Below are positions 10,785 to 21,700 of a stretch of 64,000 nucleotides of DNA, in pieces (positions within the stretch are counted from its first letter, which is position 1; every line of letters starts with the position of its first letter). A program made the position numbers and the translations under genes. The notes below the pieces were generated by a model. It worked only from the letters and a program-made list of their open reading frames with translations, did not search any database and was not told the origin of the DNA. Source of the stretch: Lineolata rhizophorae (taxonomy: Eukaryota > Ascomycota > Dothideomycetes > Lineolatales > Lineolataceae); assembly GCA_010093515.1 (NCBI GenBank), contig MU001688.1, positions 373,394 to 437,393 on the forward strand. The letters are read 5' to 3'.

Positions 10785-11103
10785 TTTGACCTGTCTCCTG
10801 ACCAAGTTACGTGAGGTATATGATTCTGGTCATCACATACACAGGAAATAACCACAGTCACAGGTAATGAACCCAGACTGACCCCTATTGTGCTCAAGAA
10901 ATACAAGATTGCTTGCATGTATGGCCCGAATACTGGTCATCGTGAGGACCATAAAACGACAAAATATTGAGATGCCTTGGCACTACCGCTGCTGAGCAGG
11001 AGAGCGAGCCTGACATAATGTCTGTGGATTGATGATAATACCACCGAAGTCTGTCTTTCTATTTATCTTTGGCAGTATAGGTTCAAATCTTAATCCACTC
11101 TTA
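10785..11103. other. gene-free gap
   Basis: No coding or RNA feature recognised; AT-rich towards the right, where the downstream kinase-like gene on the minus strand ends. Confidence 0.4.
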
Positions 11104-12503
11104 TTAATTTAAGTTATTTTGAGTTACCTCCCAGAAAATTAGAATATCACGCAGACCAGTTCTCCTGTTCGGGTCTCGCTTGAGGCAACCCTTTACCGCA
11201 TCTTTCCAATGTGAGGGAATGTCATCAGACGACGTCCAATCTTCTACAATGTCCTCAGTGGTCTCAATGTCTTCAAAGTCGTCCCTGCTACACTGGCGCA
11301 TTAGCATCCACATTGATCGACCTAAGCTGAAAACTTCAGCAAGCTCTGAGGCTTTTGGGCACTTTTTCTCCCAGACCAAAAATGAATTCCACACATTCCA
11401 ACCATTGTCACCAGGTCTGTTCTCGGGCATGTTTCGCCGTTCCGGTCCTTGGTATTTCGTGTATCGGACACTCTTAGAAGGCTTTCCATCTGCTGCTCGT
11501 CCTTGGACTTCTTCTGCATCCCATGTGCCGTCGATTTCCGGCGCGGCGGTAGTTACAGGGGCGTCGGATTGCTCCCAATCGATCGAAACAAGGTTCAAGT
11601 CTTCATCAAGAACGAAATTTCCTGGTTTTATGTCCATATGATAAGTGCAGGCGGCGAAATGCGTGTGTGCTAAAGCTGCAGCCATCTGGTGGCACCACCG
11701 GGCCTTCAGCAAAAGCGGTATTCTTTGGCCCGCTGCATTGCTCTCCTCAAATTTTCTGCGAGGCTTCCGTTCGGATAAAATGGATATAGACTGCCACAGA
11801 CAACTGGTGTACTGGCGCCAGATTTAGAGATAGTGACAAGAGTTCGTGGCGGAGGAAGGATGTTCGGATGACGCAGCATATTGGTCACTAGCTCGGTCGA
11901 ACGCTTGAAGATCATGACTTCTTCCTGAGCATAGCCGGATTCATATGTGTCTAGAAAGGTTCTGAAATCGATCCCCTTGAAGACAAGCTTGGATACAGGA
12001 TCCGACGCACGGTGAACCAATGAGGTGCAACCTCTTCCACCAAGCTGATGGTGTCGCACGAGGCTTTTAAAACCTACCGTCTCGATCGGGTGCGGGATAG
12101 AAAGCTCGTTCAGTGGTAAGAGAAGGTCAACATAGTCGTTAAACAGCCTCTCGCGGCAAATCTTCCAGATTCCGTAGTTAAAAATGTCGACGTTAGCATC
12201 TGGCTCTCCGACGTCGGGTGCCTTGCTGCATTCAGGCCACACCGACGCTACTGCAGACCATAACGCTGCACGCATCGACCGTCGGTTGGGGAATGGAGCT
12301 TGCGGGCCGGGAACGTCGCGGACATGGTAACAGTTGACGAGCTGCGATGGAAGAGCCTCGGGTTCATCTCTGTCTAAAGAGAGCCGAAAGATTATCGTCC
12401 TGTCCTTCCCAAAAGCTTGCGCGAACGCGATTGTTCCAGCATTGTCACCCCAGATCCACTCGCCTGTGATGCCGAGGGCTTGGAGCCCGTCTTGTTCTGA
12501 CAT
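11104..12503 (-). pseudogene. fungal protein-kinase-like gene with a single frameshift
   Basis: Starting from ATG at 12503 (MSEQDGLQALGITGEWIWGD) the frame runs to about 11706 and the same protein continues in another frame to the stop at 11104, about 465 residues in total. The N-terminal half holds an N-lobe with LVFKGIDFRTFLDTYESGY, a second helix (AQEEVMIFKRSTELVTNML) and a hinge (YPFYPNGSLAENLRRAMQRA). The second half holds a catalytic loop, YHMDIKPGNFVLDEDLNLV, a modified DFG (IDWEQSD) and a C-lobe ending KDAVKGCLKRDPNRRTGLRD. The catalytic-loop Asp, Lys and Asn are present; DFG is DWE, as in several fungal atypical kinases. The break lies at CGCTTTTGCTG (about 11713-11723), where one extra T would restore the frame. 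No intron fits there without deleting conserved residues. It could be a real recent mutation or a homopolymer error in the assembly. An upstream ATG at 12650 would add an unsupported hydrophobic leader. Confidence 0.65.
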
Positions 12504-13112
12504 TTTCAGGTGAAAAGACTGTTCAACTCGTATGTGGCCGTCGGGAAAGTCGAGAAGACGAGCCAGTAGTAAAATCAGAGGTAGGTGAAAGAGGCATGGG
12601 AAGGGGCAAACGAGGAGAGAAAGATGACAATGGCGCCTTGTGCAGTGCATGGGTGAACCGAATTACCCCGCGCCTATCGATTATGGTGCGACTCACAAAG
12701 TGACTGATTTGGGAGCAGATAAACCTCCATATCGACTACGTAGTAAGCAGGCGTTGGCTTGTGAAGGAAAAGGTCTCACGGCTCGAACGATACACAGGGT
12801 GCTGGAAACATGTCACACATTACTCTGTCGTACCGTCCGGGCGCGCTGACTCCGTGACTGGTGACGGGGTGCCGAAAGTTGACGGCCCCGCTGGTAAATC
12901 ATTGCTAGTTGCTGATTCTCTGTAGTTTCTTGGCAGTGAACTATGTGAGCGATCAGACTGGCAAAGATGAGGCGTCGTGGGGTATGAATGTGGACGAGGC
13001 GAACCAGAACAAGGTCCTTCTGACCCAACCCAGATCAGGCCCTTTTGTCGGCCATCCTGAGCGCTGATATAAAATTCATCCCTCGTTCGCACATCATATG
13101 TTTTTTTTTATT
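12504..13112. other. shared upstream region of two divergent genes
   Basis: Lies between the kinase-like gene (minus, from 12503) and the gene starting at 13113 (plus). It presumably holds both promoters. No gene of its own is supported. Confidence 0.45.
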
Positions 13113-14083
13113 ATGAACGGCGGAGTTTCCAGGACGCGGGCCCCGCCGATCTCGTGTAAATTATCTAAGGCTTTGCAAAGAGGGCAGTTGGACGCTGTTG
13201 CAAGCGCGGATGCAGGTATGTATGTCGATGTCTCGGGAGAGGAGGGAGACATGTCAACTCATCGGGAACAGGGGTTCCGCAGAGCCCCAGAGAACAATCC
13301 CCAGTGGCTAGATATCCCGCCGAGACGCGCCTTTGTGATTCATGAAAAGGCGGCTGGTAGTTTGCGAGATCAATCCGTTCCCCACGAAGAGAACCCGACA
13401 GATATGCAGCAGCCTAAAGTGGAAGATGAGGAAGCAAAGCAGGTGGGCAAGGTATGGCAACGTTCGCTCACACAAGCTCATGACTAACGGAGATCATGCA
13501 GGCGATTTTAAAACAGGTAGAGCCTAAGCCTTCGAAGCAGCCATACATCTCATTTCTCAAAGACTTCGTCGACCCTGTTCATCCGAACTATCCTGAGTCT
13601 GTCCACACCTTTGTTTCCGAGTGGCTGGAGGCTGTTAGACCAGACAGAGAGACGCGCTGCTGGTCGGATAGCCATCTTCGCCGTTCGGACAGCAACTCCA
13701 TTCCGAGACAGGTCACGAGATCGGCGCCAGACATAAGTTACGCACGGTTTACCAATAGGTATGTAGTGCCGCCGACGCTGGCTTCTACTAGATCGCGTTC
13801 GCATCAACCCAGTACAGAGGACAACCACAGTTGATGCTCCACTTCTAGTACATCTAGTGTTCGCAATCCCTGAATCGCCAGAATAACCTAGGATTGAATC
13901 ACATCTTTGCCAAACACCCTGACGCTCCGCTGCCGGACGTCATATCCACCTATATCCGTAACGCGTTACGCGTGCAACGGGACTCTCACGAGTCACCGTC
14001 CAATGAACTCAGATAGGCCATATGCTGACTGAATCGTCTCGCAGCTGGATGCATCGAGGACCAGGGGGCGACATTTCTCAATG
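13113..14083 (+). pseudogene. truncated fungal PD-(D/E)XK-like (DUF7924-type) protein gene
   Basis: Exon 1 (ATG 13113, or 13098) runs to 13451. A 50-nt intron (13452-13501, GTATGG...TGACTAACGG...CAG) joins it in frame to exon 2 (13502-13834). The joined protein has PENNPQWLDIPPRRAFVIHE, PSKQPYISFLKDFVDPVHPN, VHTFVSEWLEAVRPDRETRC and WSDSHLRRSDSNSIPRQVTR. From memory, this Ser/Arg-rich leader marks a large Pezizomycotina family whose C-terminus has a PD-(D/E)XK nuclease-like fold. After the stop at 13834, related sequence continues in other frames: LNRQNNLGLNHIFAKHPDAP, LPDVISTYIRNALRVQRDSH and LNRLAAGCIEDQG, with stops between, up to about 14083. The nuclease-like core itself is missing. The 5' part, including its intron, is still intact, so the break is probably recent. 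Confidence 0.55.
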
Positions 14084-16140
14084 ATACCTTAATACTATCG
14101 ACTAGCTAAGTACCTTACTTTGAGAGTATTAGAGTATACAATATATCAACAACTTATCATACTGCATTATTGTGGATAATAATGTAGCCCAGCTTTATAT
14201 CCCGTGGAAGGAAGATGATTTAAACTATTACTTGCAATGGGTTGATGCTTTCCTACTATCAAGCCCAGAGCATTTTTAGAGATTTCGTAGATAGGTTCGA
14301 AATATTCTCGATTAGGGAAAGGATACACGCCTGAAGTAGATTAGGGCCGCTTTGAATACCATCCCGAGGAAAATAGGAAGAAGGCTGGAGCGTGCGAAAA
14401 GCCGGCAACCACCGTGTGATGGTTCCGCGACGAGCAGTGGTAAGAAGCTCAAATCCTCGCCGTTGCGAAGAAATAGTAATAGATCAAATAGCGTATAAGG
14501 ACGAAACGGGTAAGCAAGCAAGGCATATTGGGAATTGAATGAAATATATAGTCGATGATTCTATCGGAATGCGGATGGAACTATCACTTGGGCAGGGGAA
14601 GAAAGACATCATCAGCGGCATTAGCGGAGTAACAGGGGCTGACTTTCCTACAACCCTCCACTGGATACAATTACCATCATAGATTATCCGACTGGGTGAA
14701 ATGCTCTATCTGGTTCTGCATGATCCTCTAGCGTCAGTTCCGAGACCGACGGAGGGTCAATATAGCCACCTTCATCCACGTATTTGTTTCGACGGCCTTC
14801 TACGCCGCAGGAGCTCGAAGGTTTGCGCCTGTCGGGGACCTGTTCTCAAGAGCACCTTGTGATCTTAATTGTTGATGTCCTACTGCCATTGGTTGCCTAG
14901 CTGATACCTTGTGATAAGGATGTGAGTCGTTGCCAACTTCGCGACCCCTGCAGTTGCAAGCCGAGCCAAAGCCTTACCCGTTTATGAGACCATTTCATAG
15001 CTCGTTACAACATACCAACGAATGGTCCTCATCGTTAATGATACCAAGGACCTTAACCAATATAGCTGCGAGTTTATCTGAGCCATCGGTCGCTGCAGTT
15101 CAGGATCCATCGGTTGTTGTCATGACCACGAGTAGCTCTTTCCGCCTCTCGCTTCCATATGGACTAAACGCGGTGTGACATGGAACGATGCTCTTTTCTT
15201 GACGTGTTAGAGTGTCATGTCTGAGCAGTAAACTTCTTCGACCGCTTATGACCTCGGTAACTGGCACAGGGAAGCTTGGGCGGACGATTGCGATCATAAC
15301 GTGATCGTGGAGCTGGCGCTAGAAACGTGATCGGGCCCTGACGCCGGCGGTGGCAATCGATGGCATTTGACTTCGGAGCCTTCAGATCGAGCGTGAGGTA
15401 CGTGGAGTTCCCACTGAAGATCCAAGAAACTACATTAATGCACTTGCTTGTTGAGGCCCCCTCGGTCTCCTATAACTCCCTCATACCCAGGTTGAAGAAC
15501 GCCCTATTAATATTATTAGTGTGCATCTGCTTGTTCGGTAAGGCAGATTTTTTGTTATCGTTGCTTCTGTTGCTATCACCTCGCTCCCATTTATTAAATC
15601 TAGCTGCCGATCCCTTGCAATCAAAAACTTTTTGCTTAGAGTAATAATGAACAGTTCTGTAGTAGAAACAAGGTTCGCTATTAGCTACATTTCATTGAAT
15701 AGTCTACCAAACTAGAACACCCATGGTCACCACATCATCCATTTTTCAGCGTGGCATAAAAGGAGCATCGCCTTGTGACATGTTGGCCTCTAGAGTTGCC
15801 GTTTGATTGTAGCATTTCCGTGATTGGTTCGGATGCATTTATTTCCGAAAATGAGGGCTTGAGCGACGCGGAGAGGCACGGTGGTGAGGAGTTGTACCCG
15901 TGTGGGAGAAAAGAGGTAACTTGATATAGACAATGGGCAAGGGGGGTTCGCGGCCCATGCACGTGACAAGATTTGGGCGAATCAGGAACTCCAAAGATGC
16001 AGGTTTACGGGAACCGCTTCCAGCCACGCTGTGGCATGACAAGCGCCTCGTGCGTCGACGCTTGCTTGCGCATTCTATCTTGAACCATACCGGAGCTCTC
16101 CCGACTGCCCTGCGCTTGGTACCGGCTTCTCGTTCCGACA
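14084..16140. other. decayed region with unrecognised coding remnants
   Basis: Protein-like but interrupted reading is visible at about 14740-15180 (for example NIATFIHVFVSTAFYAAGAR and QLQAEPKPYPFMRPFHSSLQ), with stops between, so a decayed gene is likely; I cannot name it. 15360-15644 is an open frame of 94 codons without recognisable content. About 14090-14160 is AT-rich. The last few hundred bases should contain the ATP23 promoter. Confidence 0.35.
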
Positions 16141-17029
16141 ATGGCCGAGCGAGAGCAACAACGGGAATCGCAGCCGCGGCCGACGCTGCCCCAGACGACG
16201 ACGTCGAAGACGGCGGCGCCCGACCTGCCCGCCGATCTCAAGGAAGTGTACAGCTGGAGGAAGTACTTTGAGCTCATCACCGGCCAGGCGAGCAAGGAGG
16301 ATATCAGCAAGTACCGGATGGCGCGGGACATCCTGAACGAAGAACGCGACTGCAAGCGGTGCGAGGCGGATCGCGATTGGCTTCTCCAATACAGTGCGTC
16401 GCCATCGGCCCAATATGTCAGGCACTTAATTGAGCTGGCTCGTGGCTAACTGCGTGATTGACCATTGTTAGGCCCCGTCGTAACCTTTTTGCGGGAAAAC
16501 ATCAACAAGCTCGGCCACGACATCAACTCGACCAACGTGCGCTGCAAGCGCTGCTCAACGATCCAGTCAGGCGGCTTCGACGCTGACTACGGGATTCTTA
16601 TCTGCGCCAATTGGCTGCGCACCCGCGCCGAAATTGAGGATACTATGGCACATGAGATGGTGCATGCGTACGACTATGCCCGGTTCAAGGTTGATAGGGG
16701 GAACTTGAGGCACCAGGCTTGCACCGAGGTACGTGTGGGCGGGGCGTTTGGAGAGCGCATCCATGAATATCAGGGGAGATTATGCTGACTGAAGGAGCTA
16801 GATTCGCGCATCTATGTTGAGCGGCGAATGTAGGTTCGGACGTGAGTTCTTCGGGAGAAATCAATGGAATATCACGGAACAACTTCAAGAGTGCGTTAGA
16901 AGACGGGCTACGCTGTCGTTGAAAAATAGGCCTGCAGTCAAAGACGACGTTCATTCGGCGAGGTTGGTTAATGAAGTCTGGGATAGCTGTTTCAAGGACA
17001 CTAGACCGTTTGATGAGATATACCGATGA
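16141..17029 (+). CDS. ATP23: mitochondrial inner-membrane protease ATP23
   Basis: Metalloprotease of the mitochondrial intermembrane space that processes the Atp6 precursor and helps assemble the F0 part of ATP synthase. Three exons: 16141-16393, 16472-16728 and 16802-17029, with introns of 78 nt (branch GGCTAACTG) and 73 nt (branch TGCTGACTG). All junctions keep frame and rebuild LLQYSPVVTFL and [15 protein letters not shown]. The product is 245 residues (yeast protein 227). Zinc-protease motif HEMVH is at residues 145-149, with NVRCKRC and GILICANW before it and the conserved C-terminal tail [20 protein letters not shown]. The N-terminus is polar and lacks a classic presequence, as usual for this family, which is imported through cysteine-based pathways. 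It converges on the Aurora kinase gene 265 bp downstream. No defect seen. Confidence 0.95.
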
Positions 17030-17294
17030 CATGGGCTGGAGTTTGTGGTGCGTTGTCTTGGTTAGATGCGATCCTTCGCAAAGCATAGCGGTGGCGTCAA
17101 AGATGTTATTTTGGATTTGTATAATAGTTACACTTCTCGAACAGAAGTAGAGTCGTTCACCTATGAACGCCTCTTGTATTGCTTAGTTCCTTGGACAAAA
17201 CAGTAGACAGACCCAAATCAACTCCGCAACTATGACCCTTCCTCGTGCACAGTGACTCGTGAAACTAACCCACTCAGGTCTCCAGCAGTAGCAT

Positions 17295-18702
17295 TTAACT
17301 CTCCCTCTCATTCGAACGTTTCTTCGAGCTAGCCTCCCGCATGGCTGCACGCTCGCCCTTGACACAATGTTTGACGATCCAGGGATGCTGCTGAACGTCC
17401 TCGAGCGCTAGGCGGTCATCAGGGTTCAGTACAAGCAGCTGCTTTCATGTTAGTAAAAAAAAAAGTATAAATGATGTTCAGGAAAAGCTGACTAACCTTT
17501 TTTATAAGGTCTCTAGCTTCAGGGCTCACGAAGGGCGGAATGGTCATCTCTCCGCGCACAATCCGCCTCTGCGTCATAATGGCTTCGTCTTCAAACGGCG
17601 CTTCGCCAACTAGGAACTCGTACGTCAGCACGCCGAGAGACCACAAGTCGACCTTCTCGTTGTAATAGTTGTCGCTATGACCGGAGCGGATCATCTCCGG
17701 CGGCAAGTAGTCGAGGGTGCCGCAGAGCGTCTTGCGCCGATTGTTGGGCGCGTGCACGCTCCAGCCGAAGTCGGAGATCTTGATCTCGCCGTGGATGCCG
17801 ACGAGGATGTTCTCGGGCTTGATGTCGCGGTGCATGACGTGCTTCTTGTGGAGGTAGCGCAGAGCGGCGGCCATCTGGGCGATGTACTGGGCGGCCTTCC
17901 ATTCGGGGAAGCGCTGCTCGCGCCGCAGGTGCTTGTACAGCTCGCCCTTGCCCGCATACTCGAGGATCAGGAAGACGCGCTTCGGGTCGTGGAAGTGCCC
18001 GTACAGCCGCAGGATGTTGGGGTGCGCTAGGTTCGACTGGATCTCGATCTCGCGCCGCACCTGCTTCTCCACCTTGCCGTGCTGCAGCTCGGATTTGTGC
18101 AGCACCTTGAGCGCGCACACGAAGCCCGACGACCGCTCCTTGGCGAGGTACACGCGCCCGAATTTGCCCTTGCCCAGCGGCTTGCCGATCTCGAACATGC
18201 CAAGGTGGAACTTGCGCGGCATTGAAGGCTGTTGGTAGAACGACAGCATCGTCGGAGCGGCTTCGGATGACCGTGGCGGCATGACGACGGCATTGGTGAG
18301 GGATTCTTCCGAGGAGCGCGAGCTAGCTGAAACCGGGCCTGTTGGGTGCTGTGCGTCGCGATGCTGCTGGGCCGCTTGGGAAGGGAGAGTGACCTTGGTG
18401 ATAGTCGAAGTAGCACCTCCTTTGCTTAGTTGATTCGCACCCTGGAGCTTTTGCAGCGGAAGCTTCATGTTCATGCGACTAGCAGCACCGTTTGTCGCTG
18501 AACCCAGGCCGGATATCGACATCGCGGTGGAGAGCGAACCCTGTAGCTCTTAGAGTCAGCGAACTGCAACGCCTATGTGCCAAACTATCGAAGCTACCTT
18601 TGACTTGTGATAGGCCATGGCAGCCGCAGATACCTGCTGCTCTTCGTTCTCATCGTTGATGCCGAAGCGCTCAAACTGCGCCTCGAGCGTCTGCGTATCC
18701 AT
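17295..18702 (-). CDS. IPL1: Aurora-type serine/threonine protein kinase
   Basis: The catalytic subunit of the chromosomal passenger complex, which corrects kinetochore-microtubule attachments in mitosis. Three exons on the minus strand: 18702-18598, 18540-17497 and 17441-17295, with introns of 57 nt and 55 nt (branch TTACTAACATG). Junctions keep frame; product 431 residues. The N-terminal 140 residues are Ser/Gln-rich and disordered. Kinase landmarks: glycine loop [12 protein letters not shown] (158-169), ATP-binding Lys in CALKVL (about 180), [10 protein letters not shown] (272-281), [20 protein letters not shown] (292-311; the Aurora signature, activation-loop Thr about 306), and [11 protein letters not shown]. 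The last exon supplies [20 protein letters not shown] and a basic tail. The start at 18702 was chosen because exon 1 splices in frame onto exon 2; starting at 18522 inside exon 2 would drop a conserved-looking N-terminal segment. Confidence 0.95.
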
Positions 18703-21700
18703 TATGATGCAGAGAGTGATAACGGAATGCGCAAGAAGGAAAGAGGAGGAGATGAATTCACCGACCCAACGGGAAGCTCTAGAAACAAAGGAGAGAATAT
18801 GCTTCTGCTGCTGCCGCTTGGAGGGCAAGAGGCAGATCGTTGTGCACGGATTGGCGTGGGTAGGTCCAGGTAGGATGATGTGGTGGGTGGAAGCGACAAC
18901 AGGTCGGTTGCTATGGAGGGTCTGCGGGGCAACCAACGTCGCTAGTGCAGTTCTTCGCCAATCACCCCCCGCCCCACCCAAGATGATTTCTTCTACTACA
19001 ACTTTGTAGGTGCTTGAGTCGGATATACACCGTCCTTTGATATAATAATGAATTTCGTGTCATGCTCTCATAAATTCTTACGTGACGGACCAGTATTTGC
19101 TACTGTCGTAGTATTTCTTGCTTTCTTGTTCTATGTTAAAACCGCAGACTTCACTTCTGGACACTACTCTTGAGCTGTCCATATCACTATCAGTACAAGC
19201 GGTGTAGCCGGCCTATCCTAAGAAAAAAATTGGAAAAAAAAAGATTAAAGGCATATCATAGGGCCTTGGAACGTGTGATTACTTGGTTATTGGAGTGTCT
19301 ATTTTATCTACGCCACTGCGATGCATGCATGCATGTGTAGAAACGTTATGCGTCTCTCAACATCGACAAGAACCGGGCTCGCAAATTGTCACTCAGAATG
19401 TCTTGCAGCAGCCCAGAAAAAGGAAGCCACCAAAATCTAGAAGCCCACGGGTGATTTGAGATTGCTCGGAACCTTGGCACGTCTCGAAGCCCAAAATTCA
19501 AGTCCCGAAAGCCCGTTGTGCTACCATGGCTGAGGCGCAGGGCAAAGGCGCAGGGCAAAGGTGCAGGGCACAACCCTTCCACCAGCCGCAGAGCAGAACT
19601 GTTACATCAAGGGATTCTCAGCCGTGGATCTTGAACCATAGGGCAGCATCAAGCCCGGCCTTGTGCAATCAGCGCCTAGTAGAGACAAAGGTCAGGCCAC
19701 TGCGGCTGAAGCGGTGGCTACCGATTCTCGCTCGACCTGTCTACGAATTCCTTAGAAGACCGACGTCGCTCGAAAATTCTCATGGAAGCATGGGGATGTC
19801 TTGAAAGTGGGCGTCAAGTCGTGTCCGCCTCGAAGTTGCCGACGACCGGGCTTGCAAGCCAACTTCCCGCGTACCATGCGCCTAGACGGTGTCTGACGGC
19901 AGGCAGCGCTTCCGATAGTCGTTGCACGCGTAGCTTACCAAAAGGTGCCAAGGTCGATCCTTACTGGCGCTCCACCAACGTGTCGCGAGAGACCTGAAAA
20001 GCGGCGTCTCTCAGTCGGAAATAATGGGTGTACATAGCTTAGCTGAGAGCGAATTGTGAGCGAGGAACTCTTGGCGGTAAGAACTAGTCACAGAAAAAGC
20101 CAAATGAATGATAAGATTGCAGAGGATCATCGGTAACTGCTACATGGCTCATGAATTTGACTTTAGGAATAGGTGACAGGTATTTTGCGCGCAGACCGCC
20201 TCGCCACGCACCGCGTCTGAGGCCGCAAAAACGCAACGTGGATACCCGGCAATTTAGCCACGGATCCGCAAAACGAACCTAGGGAAACCCCGCCTCATCA
20301 TTCTGGAATACTTCCGGGACTAGAAGTAGGAAATCAGGCGCGGGGCGAGATGCAACCGCCAATGCGGGATCAACGAAACGCATTGAAAATGTGACGACAT
20401 GGGCCCAGAGCACGAGAGACCCGCCTAGTACAGCATCGATGGATGACTGAGCACTACAGCATTCTCGGCCGGCGGATAGAGCTGTGATACGAAACAGCAG
20501 CGCAAAGATCACCGTCCATGTAAATGCCCGCTGGCTCGGTTGCTTGTACTTGGACGACTCAAAATGCAAGCCGTCTGGATTATTTTGTCACCCCTTTCTG
20601 TGTTCATAAAAGGGGGCAGTACGAGGTGAAACGAGATGCTCTTGGCGCAGGTAACACATGCCCCGAATCTGTGTGGCTGTGCCTGCACCACTCGGCCAAA
20701 TTCTCCGGGATGCCCAAAGGAAAACTAGGGAACGAAAGTTTCCTACCTGAAATTTTTTTCTTATACAGCAAAATACTATTTACTCTCACTATAGACCAAA
20801 GGTTTCGGAGCATACCTAGATGACGTACTTTGAAGGAAGTCAGACTGACACAACGGGGAACTCCGCATATGCGTTCAGCATAGCAGCCATGTGGCGGCTC
20901 CCCTCTGGCATACTGGGAATACGGGAAAAGCCGTGAAGGCACCGACTGAACGCTGGGGTCTCGTTTCTCGATCGTCGACGTCGGAGACACTTAGCGTCCC
21001 GAGACGATCCGGCGATTCGAGCCCGTGTTTCCGCCGGTACCCGGCGTTTGGCAGGTTTTGCTATGCGTTGGTGGTGGAGCGTTTCGCGACGGGGAGTCTA
21101 GGCGAAGCGAGGCGAGGTGCCGGACGTTTGAGGAGGCCGGAGAAGTTCTTTTTTTGACAGCCGGGGCGGGGCGGAGCGCAACAACGCTCCTTGGGGATGG
21201 GCCGGGGAGCGAGTGGTTGGGAACTCGCGCTACTGGGAATGTGCAAAAGTGAAAGGCGCGTCGGGGAGAAAAAGGGCAGAGGGGCGACTTGAGGCTATTG
21301 AGGGCTACGTACATATTTTGGAAGGTGGCCGTGGTACATGGTGCTTTTAGGCGGTTTGGGTATAGAGCGGCGGCAGCACTGATGGCCCCCCGTTGCATTT
21401 TGCGGATGTATTTTGGGCACGCTAAGCCGTTGCCGGAAAATTGGCCACCTACTAGCGGATACCTGCGGCGGGGCGCATCTCAGGAACAGGCGGGCGATGG
21501 GACGGGGGCGCCATGCTCTTCCGTACAGGCCGGTCTGCGCTGGTGGGTGGGCAGCTCGTGACGCCGGACGCCGCCCCGGAGCGGCGAATGGCAGGGGGCG
21601 GGCCTGACAAGACTTCTGCCAAGCCGCCAGTGGCGCATCCCTCAATAAAAGTCTTGCATGCGGGCCTCGTAAGACGCTCGTAACCCGGCTCTCCAACTGG

